NCBI GenBank assembly: GCA_021793115.1
Contig: JAJYTJ010000020.1
Coordinates: forward strand, 1-37,338
Direction of reading: 5' to 3'
From: Actinomycetes bacterium
GTDB taxonomy: Bacteria; Actinomycetota; Actinomycetes; Actinomycetales; Cellulomonadaceae
DNA: 37,338 nt
Positions 13,562 to 21,242 of this stretch are shown here, piece by piece; position 1 is the first letter of the stretch, and each line of letters begins with the position of its first letter. Made by a program: the position numbers and the translations under genes. The notes under the pieces are model-generated. The model was not told where the DNA came from. It was given only the letters and a program-made list of their open reading frames with translations, and did no database searches.

Positions 13562-15097
13562 ATGACGATCCTGGGCGACGAGCCCAAAGCGACCACCGCG
13601 GAGCTGCGCGCCCTCACCGAGCGCCGGCGGGCCAGCAGTGGCCCGCGTCGGTCGTGGGCGTCGACCGAGCCGTTCGCGGCCGGTGAGCGTGTCGTCCTCG
13701 AGGGCGCCGAGGGTGCGACGTGGCACGGGGCGTCGGCTGGCTACGTGCTGCGCGCCGCCGCCGTCGACCTCGCGATGGTGGCCCTCTCGTTCCTCGCGAT
13801 CTTCCCGTTGACGGATGTCTCGCGGATGGTCGTCGCCGTCCCGGTGCTCCTGGCGGGGGGCACCTTCCTCGCGGCGCTCGCGATCGGGCACGGGTACGAC
13901 GAGAAGAGCGTCGGTGACGGTCCTCGCGAGTTCCAGGCGGTGCTGCGGGCGGGCGTTGCCGCCTTCGTCGTGCCGGCGCTGGCCACGGCGTCCGCCGCCG
14001 AGCCACTGCCGCGGATCCCGCTCGTCGTCGTGATCGCCGCGATGACGGGCGGCGCGCTCGTCGGCCGTCGCTTCATGCGCTCGACGCTGCACCACGATCG
14101 CCGCGAAGGGCTGGCGATGGCGCGCACGCTCGTCCTGGGCGATGCGGACTCGGTGCACCAGACCATCGAGCACCTGCGCACGTCGGTCCACCACGGCTAC
14201 CGCGTGGTGGGCATCTGCCTGCCGTCCGTCGCCGACCGACCGCCGCGGGACGGCGTTCCGCTTCTCGGCGCGTTCGCCGACGTCGCGCAGGTCGCCTACG
14301 ACTACCGGATCGACACGGTGATCGTGGCCGGCGGCAGCCTGGCGGGCGACGCGCTCCGCCGGCTCTCCTGGGCACTCGGCCGCGCGGGCGCAGACCTCGT
14401 GGTCGCGCCGGGCCTCGTGGAGGTGCTCGGGCCGCGTGTCACCTTGCGCCCCACGGCAGGGCTGGCGCTGCTCCAGGTCGAGACCGTGCCGCCCCGGAGG
14501 CGCCTGCTGGCGAAGAGTGTCCTCGACCGCGTGGTCGGCACCGCGCTGCTCCTGGTCGCCGCCCCGGTGATCGCAGCCGCCGCGCTCGCCGTGCGCGCGA
14601 CGAGCCGGGGGCCGGTGCTGTTCCGGCAGTGCCGGGTAGGTATCGACGGCCGCACCTTCACCATGGTCAAGCTGCGCTCGATGTACCGGGACGCCGAGGA
14701 GCGCAAGGCCGCGCTCGAGTCGCAGAACGACGGCCGTGGTGTGCTCTTCAAGATGCACGACGACCCCCGCGTGACGCCGATCGGCAAGCTGCTGCGCCGG
14801 TTCTCGATCGACGAGCTGCCGCAGCTGTGGAACGTCGTGAAGGGCGACATGTCGCTCGTCGGGCCGCGCCCGCCGCTGCCCGTGGAGGTCGACGCCTACC
14901 AGGACCAGGTGTTCCGCCGGCTGCACGTGCGCCCCGGGTTGACCGGGCTCTGGCAGGTCAGCGGTCGCTCGGACCTCTCCTGGGCGGAGTCGGTGCGGCT
15001 GGACCTGCGGTACGTGGACAATTGGTCCGTTGCGATGGACCTGCTGATCCTCTGGAAGACGGCCCGTGCCGTCCTGGTGGGTTCAGGGGCGTACTGA
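13562..15097 (+). CDS. WbaP/EpsE-type undecaprenyl-phosphate glycosylphosphotransferase
   Basis: This 511-residue membrane enzyme starts repeat-unit assembly by moving a sugar-1-phosphate from a nucleotide sugar to undecaprenyl phosphate. N-terminal hydrophobic segments (about residues 60-160) and a central CoA-binding-like region (GLAMARTLVLGDADSV ... VVGICLPS) are followed by the catalytic domain from about 325. That domain contains GPVLFRQCRVGIDGRTFTM, VKLRSMYRDAEERK, FSIDELPQLWNVVKGDMSLV and RPGLTGLWQVSGRSDLSW. The layout is the polyprenyl glycosylphosphotransferase family (sugar substrate not predictable). The gene is the first of the exopolysaccharide locus and its 3' end overlaps the convergent glycosyltransferase gene by 15 bases. 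Confidence 0.93.
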   Translation: MTILGDEPKATTAELRALTERRRASSGPRRSWASTEPFAAGERVVLEGAEGATWHGASAGYVLRAAAVDLAMVALSFLAIFPLTDVSRMVVAVPVLLAGGTFLAALAIGHGYDEKSVGDGPREFQAVLRAGVAAFVVPALATASAAEPLPRIPLVVVIAAMTGGALVGRRFMRSTLHHDRREGLAMARTLVLGDADSVHQTIEHLRTSVHHGYRVVGICLPSVADRPPRDGVPLLGAFADVAQVAYDYRIDTVIVAGGSLAGDALRRLSWALGRAGADLVVAPGLVEVLGPRVTLRPTAGLALLQVETVPPRRRLLAKSVLDRVVGTALLLVAAPVIAAAALAVRATSRGPVLFRQCRVGIDGRTFTMVKLRSMYRDAEERKAALESQNDGRGVLFKMHDDPRVTPIGKLLRRFSIDELPQLWNVVKGDMSLVGPRPPLPVEVDAYQDQVFRRLHVRPGLTGLWQVSGRSDLSWAESVRLDLRYVDNWSVAMDLLILWKTARAVLVGSGAY

Positions 15098-16291
15098 GCG
15101 GGCTCCGCTGCGCATGGCGGCGCTGAGGACCTCGCGCATCGCCGTGCGGTAGCCGGCCGTGGAGAAGCGCTCGAGCGCGTCGGCGCGGCCGGCCTCCGCC
15201 ACGCGGCCCGCCAGTGCCGTGTCTTCGGCCACGCGCACGATCGCATCTGCGAGCGCGGCGGGGTTCCCGGGCTCGACCAGCAGCCCGGTGTCGCCGTCGC
15301 GCACGATCTCCCGCAGGCCCTGGACGCCGGAGGCGACCAGGGGTCGGCGCGCGAGCATCGCCTCGACCGCGGTGTTCCCGAAGGGCTCCGCCCGGGAGGG
15401 CACGACGACGACGTCCGCGTCCGCCAGCACCGGCCACGTCGGGTGGACGTACCCCAGGAGCTCGACGCGTCCGGCCACGCCGGGGCGGGACGCCGCAGCC
15501 GTGACCTGTGCCTCATACCACTCGTAGCCCGTGAACGGCGTGCCGGCGATCCGGAGGCGGGCGTCGACACCGCGCGCCACGAGGAGGTCGAGGGCGTCGA
15601 TCGCCACGTCGATGCCCTTGCGCGGCGACAAGCGGCCGATGAGCGCGATCGTTAGCGGGTCGCCCGGGGCTCGCTGGCGCGGGGCCGTCGGCCCGTCCTC
15701 CGGGCCCGGAACGCCGTTGTGGACCACCCGCACGCGTCCACCGAGGGGCGGCACCGCGCCGACCAGCACCTCCGCCGCGGCGCGTGAGTTGGTGACGACG
15801 ACCCGCGCCGCCAGCAGGGGCAGTGCGAGCCCCGCGCGCACGACGAACGGCTGGTCCGACTCCGCCTCGTGGACATGGCACACCGCCGGGACTCCGGCGA
15901 GCCGCGCCGCGAAGAGCCAGCTCGGCTCGGTGAGCGTGTTGACGAGGACGGCATCGGGCCGCCGTCGCAGCAGCATGCGCCGGGCGCCGAGGGTGGCACG
16001 CACCAACCCGACGACGAGACGCGGCAGCGCCATCGGGCGCATCGAAGCCTTGCGGAGCACCGGGAAGGGGATGACCCGAACGGCTGCGCCGCGCGCCCGG
16101 AGCTCGTCGACCAGCGGCCCGGCGACCGGGAGCACCGACTCGACTGCCCATCCGGCCTCGACGAGTCCGGCGATCGTCTCAAGCAGCTGACGGTCCGAGC
16201 CGTAGAGGTCAGGGCTCGGATGGACGACGACGACGTGACGGCGGGTGGAATCGCGGGTGGAACCGTCGGGGGCACTCGTCGGCATCGGCAT
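15083..16291 (-). CDS. GT4-family glycosyltransferase
   Basis: The 402-residue protein has the GT-B fold of family 4. The N-terminal domain begins HVVVVHPSPDLYGSDRQLLE, and the C-terminal domain carries IALIGRLSPRKGIDVAIDAL and the donor-site segment VVVPSRAEPFGNTAVEAMLARRPLVAS, with the E-x7-E pattern. No membrane segment is clear; it should work at the cytoplasmic membrane face. ATG 16291 is chosen because a TACTCT -10 lies just upstream, though ATG 16285 is possible. The frame extends further upstream but there overlaps the divergent promoter and lacks family sequence. Donor and acceptor sugars cannot be predicted. Confidence 0.88.
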   Translation of the reverse strand: MPMPTSAPDGSTRDSTRRHVVVVHPSPDLYGSDRQLLETIAGLVEAGWAVESVLPVAGPLVDELRARGAAVRVIPFPVLRKASMRPMALPRLVVGLVRATLGARRMLLRRRPDAVLVNTLTEPSWLFAARLAGVPAVCHVHEAESDQPFVVRAGLALPLLAARVVVTNSRAAAEVLVGAVPPLGGRVRVVHNGVPGPEDGPTAPRQRAPGDPLTIALIGRLSPRKGIDVAIDALDLLVARGVDARLRIAGTPFTGYEWYEAQVTAAASRPGVAGRVELLGYVHPTWPVLADADVVVVPSRAEPFGNTAVEAMLARRPLVASGVQGLREIVRDGDTGLLVEPGNPAALADAIVRVAEDTALAGRVAEAGRADALERFSTAGYRTAMREVLSAAMRSGARSVRP

Positions 16292-16301
16292 GGTGCGGCC
16301 T

Positions 16302-16307
16302 AGAGTA
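16302..16307 (-). promoter_or_regulatory. -10 element (TACTCT) of the minus-strand GT4 gene
   Basis: On the minus strand TACTCT is followed by ten bases and the ATG at 16291, implying a leader of only a few bases. The 96-base divergent gap up to 16388 must also hold the promoter of the plus-strand glycosyltransferase, for which no good -10 is visible. Confidence 0.35.
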
Positions 16308-16387
16308 GCGAGCGCGCCCGGTTTGTACCGGTAGGCGCTGGTCTGTTCGGGCGACGACCACGGGTTCTGTGATCGGGAGGGGAAGCG

Positions 16388-17599
16388 ATGAGCCGGCGCC
16401 GACCGATGGACGACCAGGCCCTGTCCATCGCGCTCATCGGTACGCGAGGTGTGCCTGCCCACTACGGGGGGTTCGAGGCGGCCGTCGAGGAGGTCGGGTC
16501 CCGGCTCGTCGCGCGCGGGCACCGGGTGCGGGTCTACTGCCGAACCGGCAACTCCCCGGAGCCGCTCGCCACCCACCTCGGCATGAACCTGGTGACGCTG
16601 CCCGCGGCACGGCGCCGTTCGCTCGAGACGCTCACCCACACCGGCCTCTCCGTCGCCCACCTCGTGACCCATCGCACCGACGTCGCGTTCCTCTTCAACG
16701 CGGCCAACGCGGTGTGGCTGCCTCTGGTGCGAGCCGCTGGCATCCCCGTGGCCACGCACGTCGACGGGCTGGAGTGGCGGCGCGCGAAGTGGGGACCGAC
16801 CGGGCGGCGCTACTACCGGTGGGCCGAGCGGTTCGCCGTGCGTCGGTCAGACGCCCTCATCGCCGATGCGCAGGGCATCGCCGACTACTACGACGGTGAG
16901 TTCGGCGTGCCGACCTCGCTCATCGCCTACGGCGCGCCCGTGCTGGACGGTGTGGGCTCCGCTCGCCTCGGCGAGCTCGGGCTGGAACCCCGTGGCTACC
17001 ACCTCGTCGTGGCCCGCTTCGAGCCGGAGAACCACGTCGCGGAGATCGTGGAGGGCTACGCGGCGAGCTCTGCGGGGATGCCGCTCGTCGTCGTCGGATC
17101 GGCGCCCTACGCCGCCGCCTACACGGCCCGGATCGACGCCGCCGCGGCCGGCGACCCCCGGATCAGGCTCCTCGGCGGTGTGTGGGAGCAGGACCTGCTC
17201 GACGAGCTGTACGCCAACGCGTGCACCTACGTGCACGGCCACTCCGTCGGCGGGACCAACCCCTCGCTCCTCCGCGCGCTCGGCGGCGGCGCGGCGGTCA
17301 TCGCGATCGACGTCTCGTTCAACCGGGATGTCGCGGCGGGTGCAGGCGCGTACTTCCGCACGGCGGAAGATGTCGGTCGCCTCGTCGTGGCCGCGGAGGA
17401 CGACCCGGCAGCGCTCGACGGGCGACGAGCCGACGCGCGGCTGCGGGCAGGGGCATACGTCTGGGACGACGTGGCCGACGGCTACGAGCGGCTCGCGCGA
17501 GAGCTGGTGTCGGGAAAGGCGCCGGGCCCGTGGCGGCGCGCGCGGCGGCCCGGTCGCCAAGCGGGGGATTGGCGGCCGGAGGAGGTGAGGAACGCGTGA
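16388..17599 (+). CDS. DUF1972/GT4-family glycosyltransferase (rhamnosyltransferase-like)
   Basis: The 403-residue protein starts SIALIGTRGVPAHYGGFEAAVEEV, the hallmark of the DUF1972 group of GT4 enzymes, which includes capsule beta-1,4-rhamnosyltransferases acting on the first lipid-linked sugar. Further segments are THVDGLEWRRAKWG, YHLVVARFEPENHVAEI and HGHSVGGTNPSLLRALGGGA, the donor-binding region. It probably adds the second sugar of the repeat unit (inference from family). The ATG has GGGAGGGGAAG upstream. Its stop overlaps the GTG of the CDP-alcohol phosphotransferase gene (GTGA), so the two are coupled. The tail after residue 375 is Arg-rich and unconserved. Confidence 0.88.
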   Translation: MSRRRPMDDQALSIALIGTRGVPAHYGGFEAAVEEVGSRLVARGHRVRVYCRTGNSPEPLATHLGMNLVTLPAARRRSLETLTHTGLSVAHLVTHRTDVAFLFNAANAVWLPLVRAAGIPVATHVDGLEWRRAKWGPTGRRYYRWAERFAVRRSDALIADAQGIADYYDGEFGVPTSLIAYGAPVLDGVGSARLGELGLEPRGYHLVVARFEPENHVAEIVEGYAASSAGMPLVVVGSAPYAAAYTARIDAAAAGDPRIRLLGGVWEQDLLDELYANACTYVHGHSVGGTNPSLLRALGGGAAVIAIDVSFNRDVAAGAGAYFRTAEDVGRLVVAAEDDPAALDGRRADARLRAGAYVWDDVADGYERLARELVSGKAPGPWRRARRPGRQAGDWRPEEVRNA

Positions 17600-18357
17600 G
17601 CGAGACCTTCCGCGAGACCCTGAGCTCGCTCGCGACGGCCCAGAAGGGGGCCGCCCGCAGCGCACCCGCCTACTCGCGGTTCGTCAACCGGCGCCTGGGC
17701 CGCGTCTTCGCTGCGATCGCCGTGCGCCTCGACCTGACGCCGAACGAGGTCACCGCCGTCTCCGCCTGCGCGACCTTCGCCGGCATCGCGCTCGTGGCGC
17801 TGGTCGCGCCGGGCTGGTGGCTGGCCGTCGGGGTCTGCGCGCTCCTCGTCGTCGGCTACGCGCTGGACTCCGCGGACGGCCAGGTCGCTCGCGCGACGCA
17901 TACCGGTAGCCCGTCCGGCGAGTGGCTCGACCACATGGTCGACGCCACGAAGATCTCGACGATGCCGCTTGCTGTCGCGGTGGGTCTCTACCGGTTCACC
18001 GACGTGCCCCACGTATGGCTGTTGATCCCCCTGGTCAATGCGGTTGCGGGGGCCGTCTACTTCTTCGGCATGATCCTCACCGAGCAGCTGCGCCGGGCGC
18101 ATGGGGTGACCTCCCAGGCACCTGCGGGGGCGGCCGGCAACCTGCGCTCCTTGCTCGTCCTCCCCACCGACTACGGGGTGCTCTGCCTCGCGTTCGTGCT
18201 GTGGGCGCTGCCCGTCACCTTCCTCGTCGCGTACGGGCTTATCACGCTGGCGACGCTGGGTGCGACCATGCTCGCTTCGCGCAAGTGGTTCCGCGACATG
18301 CGCGCCCTCGCGCCGGCGGCGCCGCCGGGTGAGCCGGGCTCCTCGAACCCGTCGTGA
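17596..18357 (+). CDS. CDP-alcohol phosphatidyltransferase-family membrane enzyme
   Basis: The 253-residue membrane protein has the CDP-alcohol phosphotransferase signature between residues 90 and 120: LDSADGQVARATHTGSPSGE continuing into WLDHMVD, which supplies the four metal-binding aspartates in the D-x2-DG-x2-AR-x8-G-x3-D-x3-D pattern. About six hydrophobic helices are visible. These enzymes move an alcohol phosphate from a CDP-alcohol to another alcohol. Its location in an exopolysaccharide operon, coupled to a glycosyltransferase, makes a glycan- or lipid-carrier-modifying role more likely than bulk phospholipid synthesis. The TagD-like enzyme at 11445-11939 could supply the CDP-alcohol (inference). 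A terminator-like hairpin follows. Confidence 0.87.
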   Translation: MSETFRETLSSLATAQKGAARSAPAYSRFVNRRLGRVFAAIAVRLDLTPNEVTAVSACATFAGIALVALVAPGWWLAVGVCALLVVGYALDSADGQVARATHTGSPSGEWLDHMVDATKISTMPLAVAVGLYRFTDVPHVWLLIPLVNAVAGAVYFFGMILTEQLRRAHGVTSQAPAGAAGNLRSLLVLPTDYGVLCLAFVLWALPVTFLVAYGLITLATLGATMLASRKWFRDMRALAPAAPPGEPGSSNPS

Positions 18358-18407
18358 ACGGTGCATCGGCGCCGCGTACCTCATCCGACATAGTGGACAT
18401 TTCGCCC

Positions 18408-18430
18408 GCCGACGCGCTGGACGCGTCGGC
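18408..18430 (+). terminator. Terminator-like hairpin
   Basis: GCCGACGCG and CGCGTCGGC form a perfect 9-base-pair stem with a five-base loop, followed by AACGCCTTGTTC, which is moderately T-rich. It sits 50 bases after the phosphotransferase stop and before the next gene's start. Confidence 0.55.
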
Positions 18431-18474
18431 AACGCCTTGTTCATGATGGGCGCGGGCGGCGGGGAGGGGGGTTC

Positions 18475-20022
18475 GTGACCGAACGGCGCATGGGGCGCAC
18501 CGCTGCTGTGGTGGCAGTCGAGGCGGCCGTGGTGGCGGGCGCTTGGTCGTGGGTTCCTTCGGCTTGGTCCGACGAGGCCGCCACAGTGAGCGCCGCGACA
18601 CGTCCTTTGCGGCAGCTGCCGGCCCTCGTCAACCACATCGATCTGGTGAACGCCGCGTACTACGTGGCGATGCACTTGTGGTTCGCGGTCGTCGGGGTGC
18701 ACGACTGGACGTTGCGACTGCCGAGCGTGGTCGGTGTCGCGGTCGCGGTGCTCGGCACCGTGGTGCTGGGAACCCGTCTGTCATCGTTGCGCATCGGGGT
18801 GTTCGCGGGGGTCCTCGCAGGACTCGTCCCCCAGGCCCTCTGGGCGGCTACGGAGGCGCGCTCCTATGCGTGGACGATGTCGTTCGCGGCCTGGCTTGGT
18901 CTGCTCCTCGTGATGGCGCTCGAGGGTAGGTCACGGTGGCGCTGGGTCGCCTTCGGGGTCCTGGCCGCGCTGGCCGTGCTCCTGTTCATCTTCATGGGTT
19001 TGCTCCTCGTCGCGTTCGCGGTGAGCGTCGTGACTGTCCCACGGTGGCGCGCCCGATGGCGTCCGTTCCTCCTGACGGTGGCCTCCGTGGCCGTGGTGAC
19101 GTCGCCATTCGCGCTCGCGGCGGTGGGACAGCGAGGTCAGGTCGCGTGGCTCCCCGCGTTGTCGACGGGCGACATCAAGAACATCGTCGGCAACCAGTGG
19201 TTCGGAGGGCGGGTCGAGTTCGATCACAGCGGAGTCGTCAAGGCGGCTCTTGCGGTGACCTTCGGTGCCTTGGTGCTGGTGTCTGTCGTTCAAGCCCGCC
19301 GGGCGCGCGGCCGCTTGTCCGGTGGGACGAGCCTGACACCGATGGTGACCCTGGCATTGTCCTGGCTTGCGATTCCCACGCTCCTGCTCGTCGCGATGTC
19401 GTTCGTCACTCCGGTCTACGCGCCGCGTTATGTGACATTCTGCGTGCCGGCCGTCGGCCTGCTCGCGGCGCCCGCGCTGGCGCGGCTCGGCACCGGTTGG
19501 CGCGTCGCCGCGATGGCCGTGATCGGAGTGCTGGTCCTGCCCATCTACATCGCGCAGCGCACCGTCGGTGCGAAGTGGACCGACTGGTCCACCGTGGCCA
19601 GCGAGATCTCGGCTGGGCGCGAGCCGAACGATGCGTTCTATGTCATCGACCGGGTCGACACCCCTCGGGGGCGCTTGGGAGTTCGCTCGGTCCTTGAGCT
19701 CTACCCGGACGAGACGGCGGGGCTCAAGGACGTCGCGCTTGTGCGGTCGGCCGCTGACTCCGGAACGTACCTGGGCGATCTCGCGCCCCTCGACGCGCTC
19801 GGAAGCAGGCTCGCAGGTCACGACCGGCTGTGGCTCGTCGTGGCGCCTTCGGGTCTGGCATGGCAGGGCACGCCGGACGGTCGTTCGCTCTCCGCTCTCG
19901 GCTACCAGGCGGTGGCTCGCCATCCCGGTGCCTACGACGACGTCTTTCTGCTGACGCGCGCGTCCGGCGGCGGGGCGAGCTCATCACCTCACGCGCCGAC
20001 GGATCGGGGAGCAACTCCATGA
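18475..20022 (+). CDS. GT-C (GT39/ArnT-like) membrane glycosyltransferase
   Basis: The 515-residue protein has about ten transmembrane helices and an early acidic loop PSAWSDEAATVSAATRP, with Asp33-Glu34 where GT39-type enzymes keep the catalytic Asp-Glu. It continues AAYYVAMHLWFAVVGVHDWTLRLPS, typical of this group. A soluble C-terminal part follows from about residue 370. GT-C enzymes use polyprenyl-phosphate sugars and act on the outer membrane face, so this may decorate the exported polymer or a protein. The GTG start has GGGGAGGGGGG upstream. The stop overlaps the next start (ATGA). Codon third positions look slightly less GC-rich than in the housekeeping genes. Confidence 0.8.
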   Translation: MTERRMGRTAAVVAVEAAVVAGAWSWVPSAWSDEAATVSAATRPLRQLPALVNHIDLVNAAYYVAMHLWFAVVGVHDWTLRLPSVVGVAVAVLGTVVLGTRLSSLRIGVFAGVLAGLVPQALWAATEARSYAWTMSFAAWLGLLLVMALEGRSRWRWVAFGVLAALAVLLFIFMGLLLVAFAVSVVTVPRWRARWRPFLLTVASVAVVTSPFALAAVGQRGQVAWLPALSTGDIKNIVGNQWFGGRVEFDHSGVVKAALAVTFGALVLVSVVQARRARGRLSGGTSLTPMVTLALSWLAIPTLLLVAMSFVTPVYAPRYVTFCVPAVGLLAAPALARLGTGWRVAAMAVIGVLVLPIYIAQRTVGAKWTDWSTVASEISAGREPNDAFYVIDRVDTPRGRLGVRSVLELYPDETAGLKDVALVRSAADSGTYLGDLAPLDALGSRLAGHDRLWLVVAPSGLAWQGTPDGRSLSALGYQAVARHPGAYDDVFLLTRASGGGASSSPHAPTDRGATP

Positions 20023-21242
20023 CCACGACTCGCACCACGCCATCCGCTGCGGCCGCTCCGCCCCGCTGGCGGGTGGGCTTCTCGCGAATCGCTGCACGGC
20101 GTGGACCGGTGACCACCTGGTGCGCCGGACATCCCGAGGTTCTCGTCGTGACGGCCACCTTCGGCTTCCTGGTTGGCTACACACTTCAGCACGGACCTTC
20201 CGCCGACGGCCCCAGGTTCCGCGCCGCCGGCGAGGGGATGTGGGGTCCGGGGTTCCTCGACGTCTATGCGAATCCCTGGCTACAGATCGGACCTCTGTAC
20301 ATATTCCTTCTCGGTGGCGCGTCACGCGCACTCGAGTTCGTGGGCACGTCGTGGTTCGCAGAGGTGGCGCTGGTCGCAGCCCAAGGAGCGCTCGACGTCT
20401 TCCTCGTGATGATCACGGCGCGCGCATTGGCGCGTCGACGAGGCCGTCCACACCTGGTCGCCCGATGGGTGGTGGGCGTGGTGATCGGCCTGGGTACGAC
20501 ACAGGTGGCGGCTTCGCGCTGGGGTCACCCCGAGGACGTGCTCTTGGCCGTCGCACTCGTGTGGTGCGGCGTGCTCGCGACGACGAGGGGACCGGTGTGG
20601 GCCGGGCTGCTGCTCGGTCTCGCCGGCGGCTTCAAGCAGTGGGCGCTCCTGGGCGTGGGGACGCTGGCGGCCGGCCGCCTCGGGCGCAGACTCGTGTACG
20701 GCATCCTCGCCGCGGCGGGTGTGACCGTGGTGCTCTACCTGCCCTTCATGGTCTTCGGCGACTTCCGACTGTTCGACATGCACTGGACCGCCCAGCTCGG
20801 CCAGGCGCACAACTGGTGGGTGCAGGGCCGCGTGGTTGTCGGTTGGCCACTGCGGCTGGTCCAGGGCGGGCTGGCGTCACTTGCCGGCTTCGCGGTCGCG
20901 TGGCGGCGACCGCATCTGCCGGAGGTCGCCGCGTTCGCCGCCATCGGTGCCCGGGTCATGACGGAGGCGGCGCCGCTCAACTACTACCTCGCTCCGCTCG
21001 ACGTCGTCTTCCTTCTGTGGCTGTGGACGTCGGCCAGGGCTGGATCGATTCGTCGCAGGCTCGTGCTGACCCTCTTGGTGCCGGTCATGGACAGCGCCGC
21101 CAGGATTCATCTGCGGCACGACGCGGCGGACACCCCCTTCTGGGCTCTCGTCACCATCCTCATCGTCGTCGGACTGTTCTGGATGGTCCGGGCTGAGCGG
21201 CCGCGGCGCGGCGCGGACACCGTGAGCGCGGCGCATGTCTGA
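20019..21242 (+). CDS. Polytopic membrane protein, GT-C-like (GT87/DUF2029-like)
   Basis: The 407-residue protein has some nine hydrophobic helices. Segments such as YANPWLQIGPLYIFLLGG, SRWGHPEDVLLAVALVWCG, LLLGLAGGFKQWALLGVGTL and EAAPLNYYLAPLDVVFLLW are reminiscent of GT87-type mannosyltransferases, which have an early acidic loop; here the candidate loop is HGPSADGPRFRAAGEGMWGP. I place it in the GT-C-like group with moderate confidence. It is coupled to its neighbours at both ends: ATGA with the upstream GT39-like gene and an 8-base overlap with the GT2-GT4 gene. It probably acts in assembly or decoration of the same polymer. Confidence 0.65.
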   Translation: MTTTRTTPSAAAAPPRWRVGFSRIAARRGPVTTWCAGHPEVLVVTATFGFLVGYTLQHGPSADGPRFRAAGEGMWGPGFLDVYANPWLQIGPLYIFLLGGASRALEFVGTSWFAEVALVAAQGALDVFLVMITARALARRRGRPHLVARWVVGVVIGLGTTQVAASRWGHPEDVLLAVALVWCGVLATTRGPVWAGLLLGLAGGFKQWALLGVGTLAAGRLGRRLVYGILAAAGVTVVLYLPFMVFGDFRLFDMHWTAQLGQAHNWWVQGRVVVGWPLRLVQGGLASLAGFAVAWRRPHLPEVAAFAAIGARVMTEAAPLNYYLAPLDVVFLLWLWTSARAGSIRRRLVLTLLVPVMDSAARIHLRHDAADTPFWALVTILIVVGLFWMVRAERPRRGADTVSAAHV

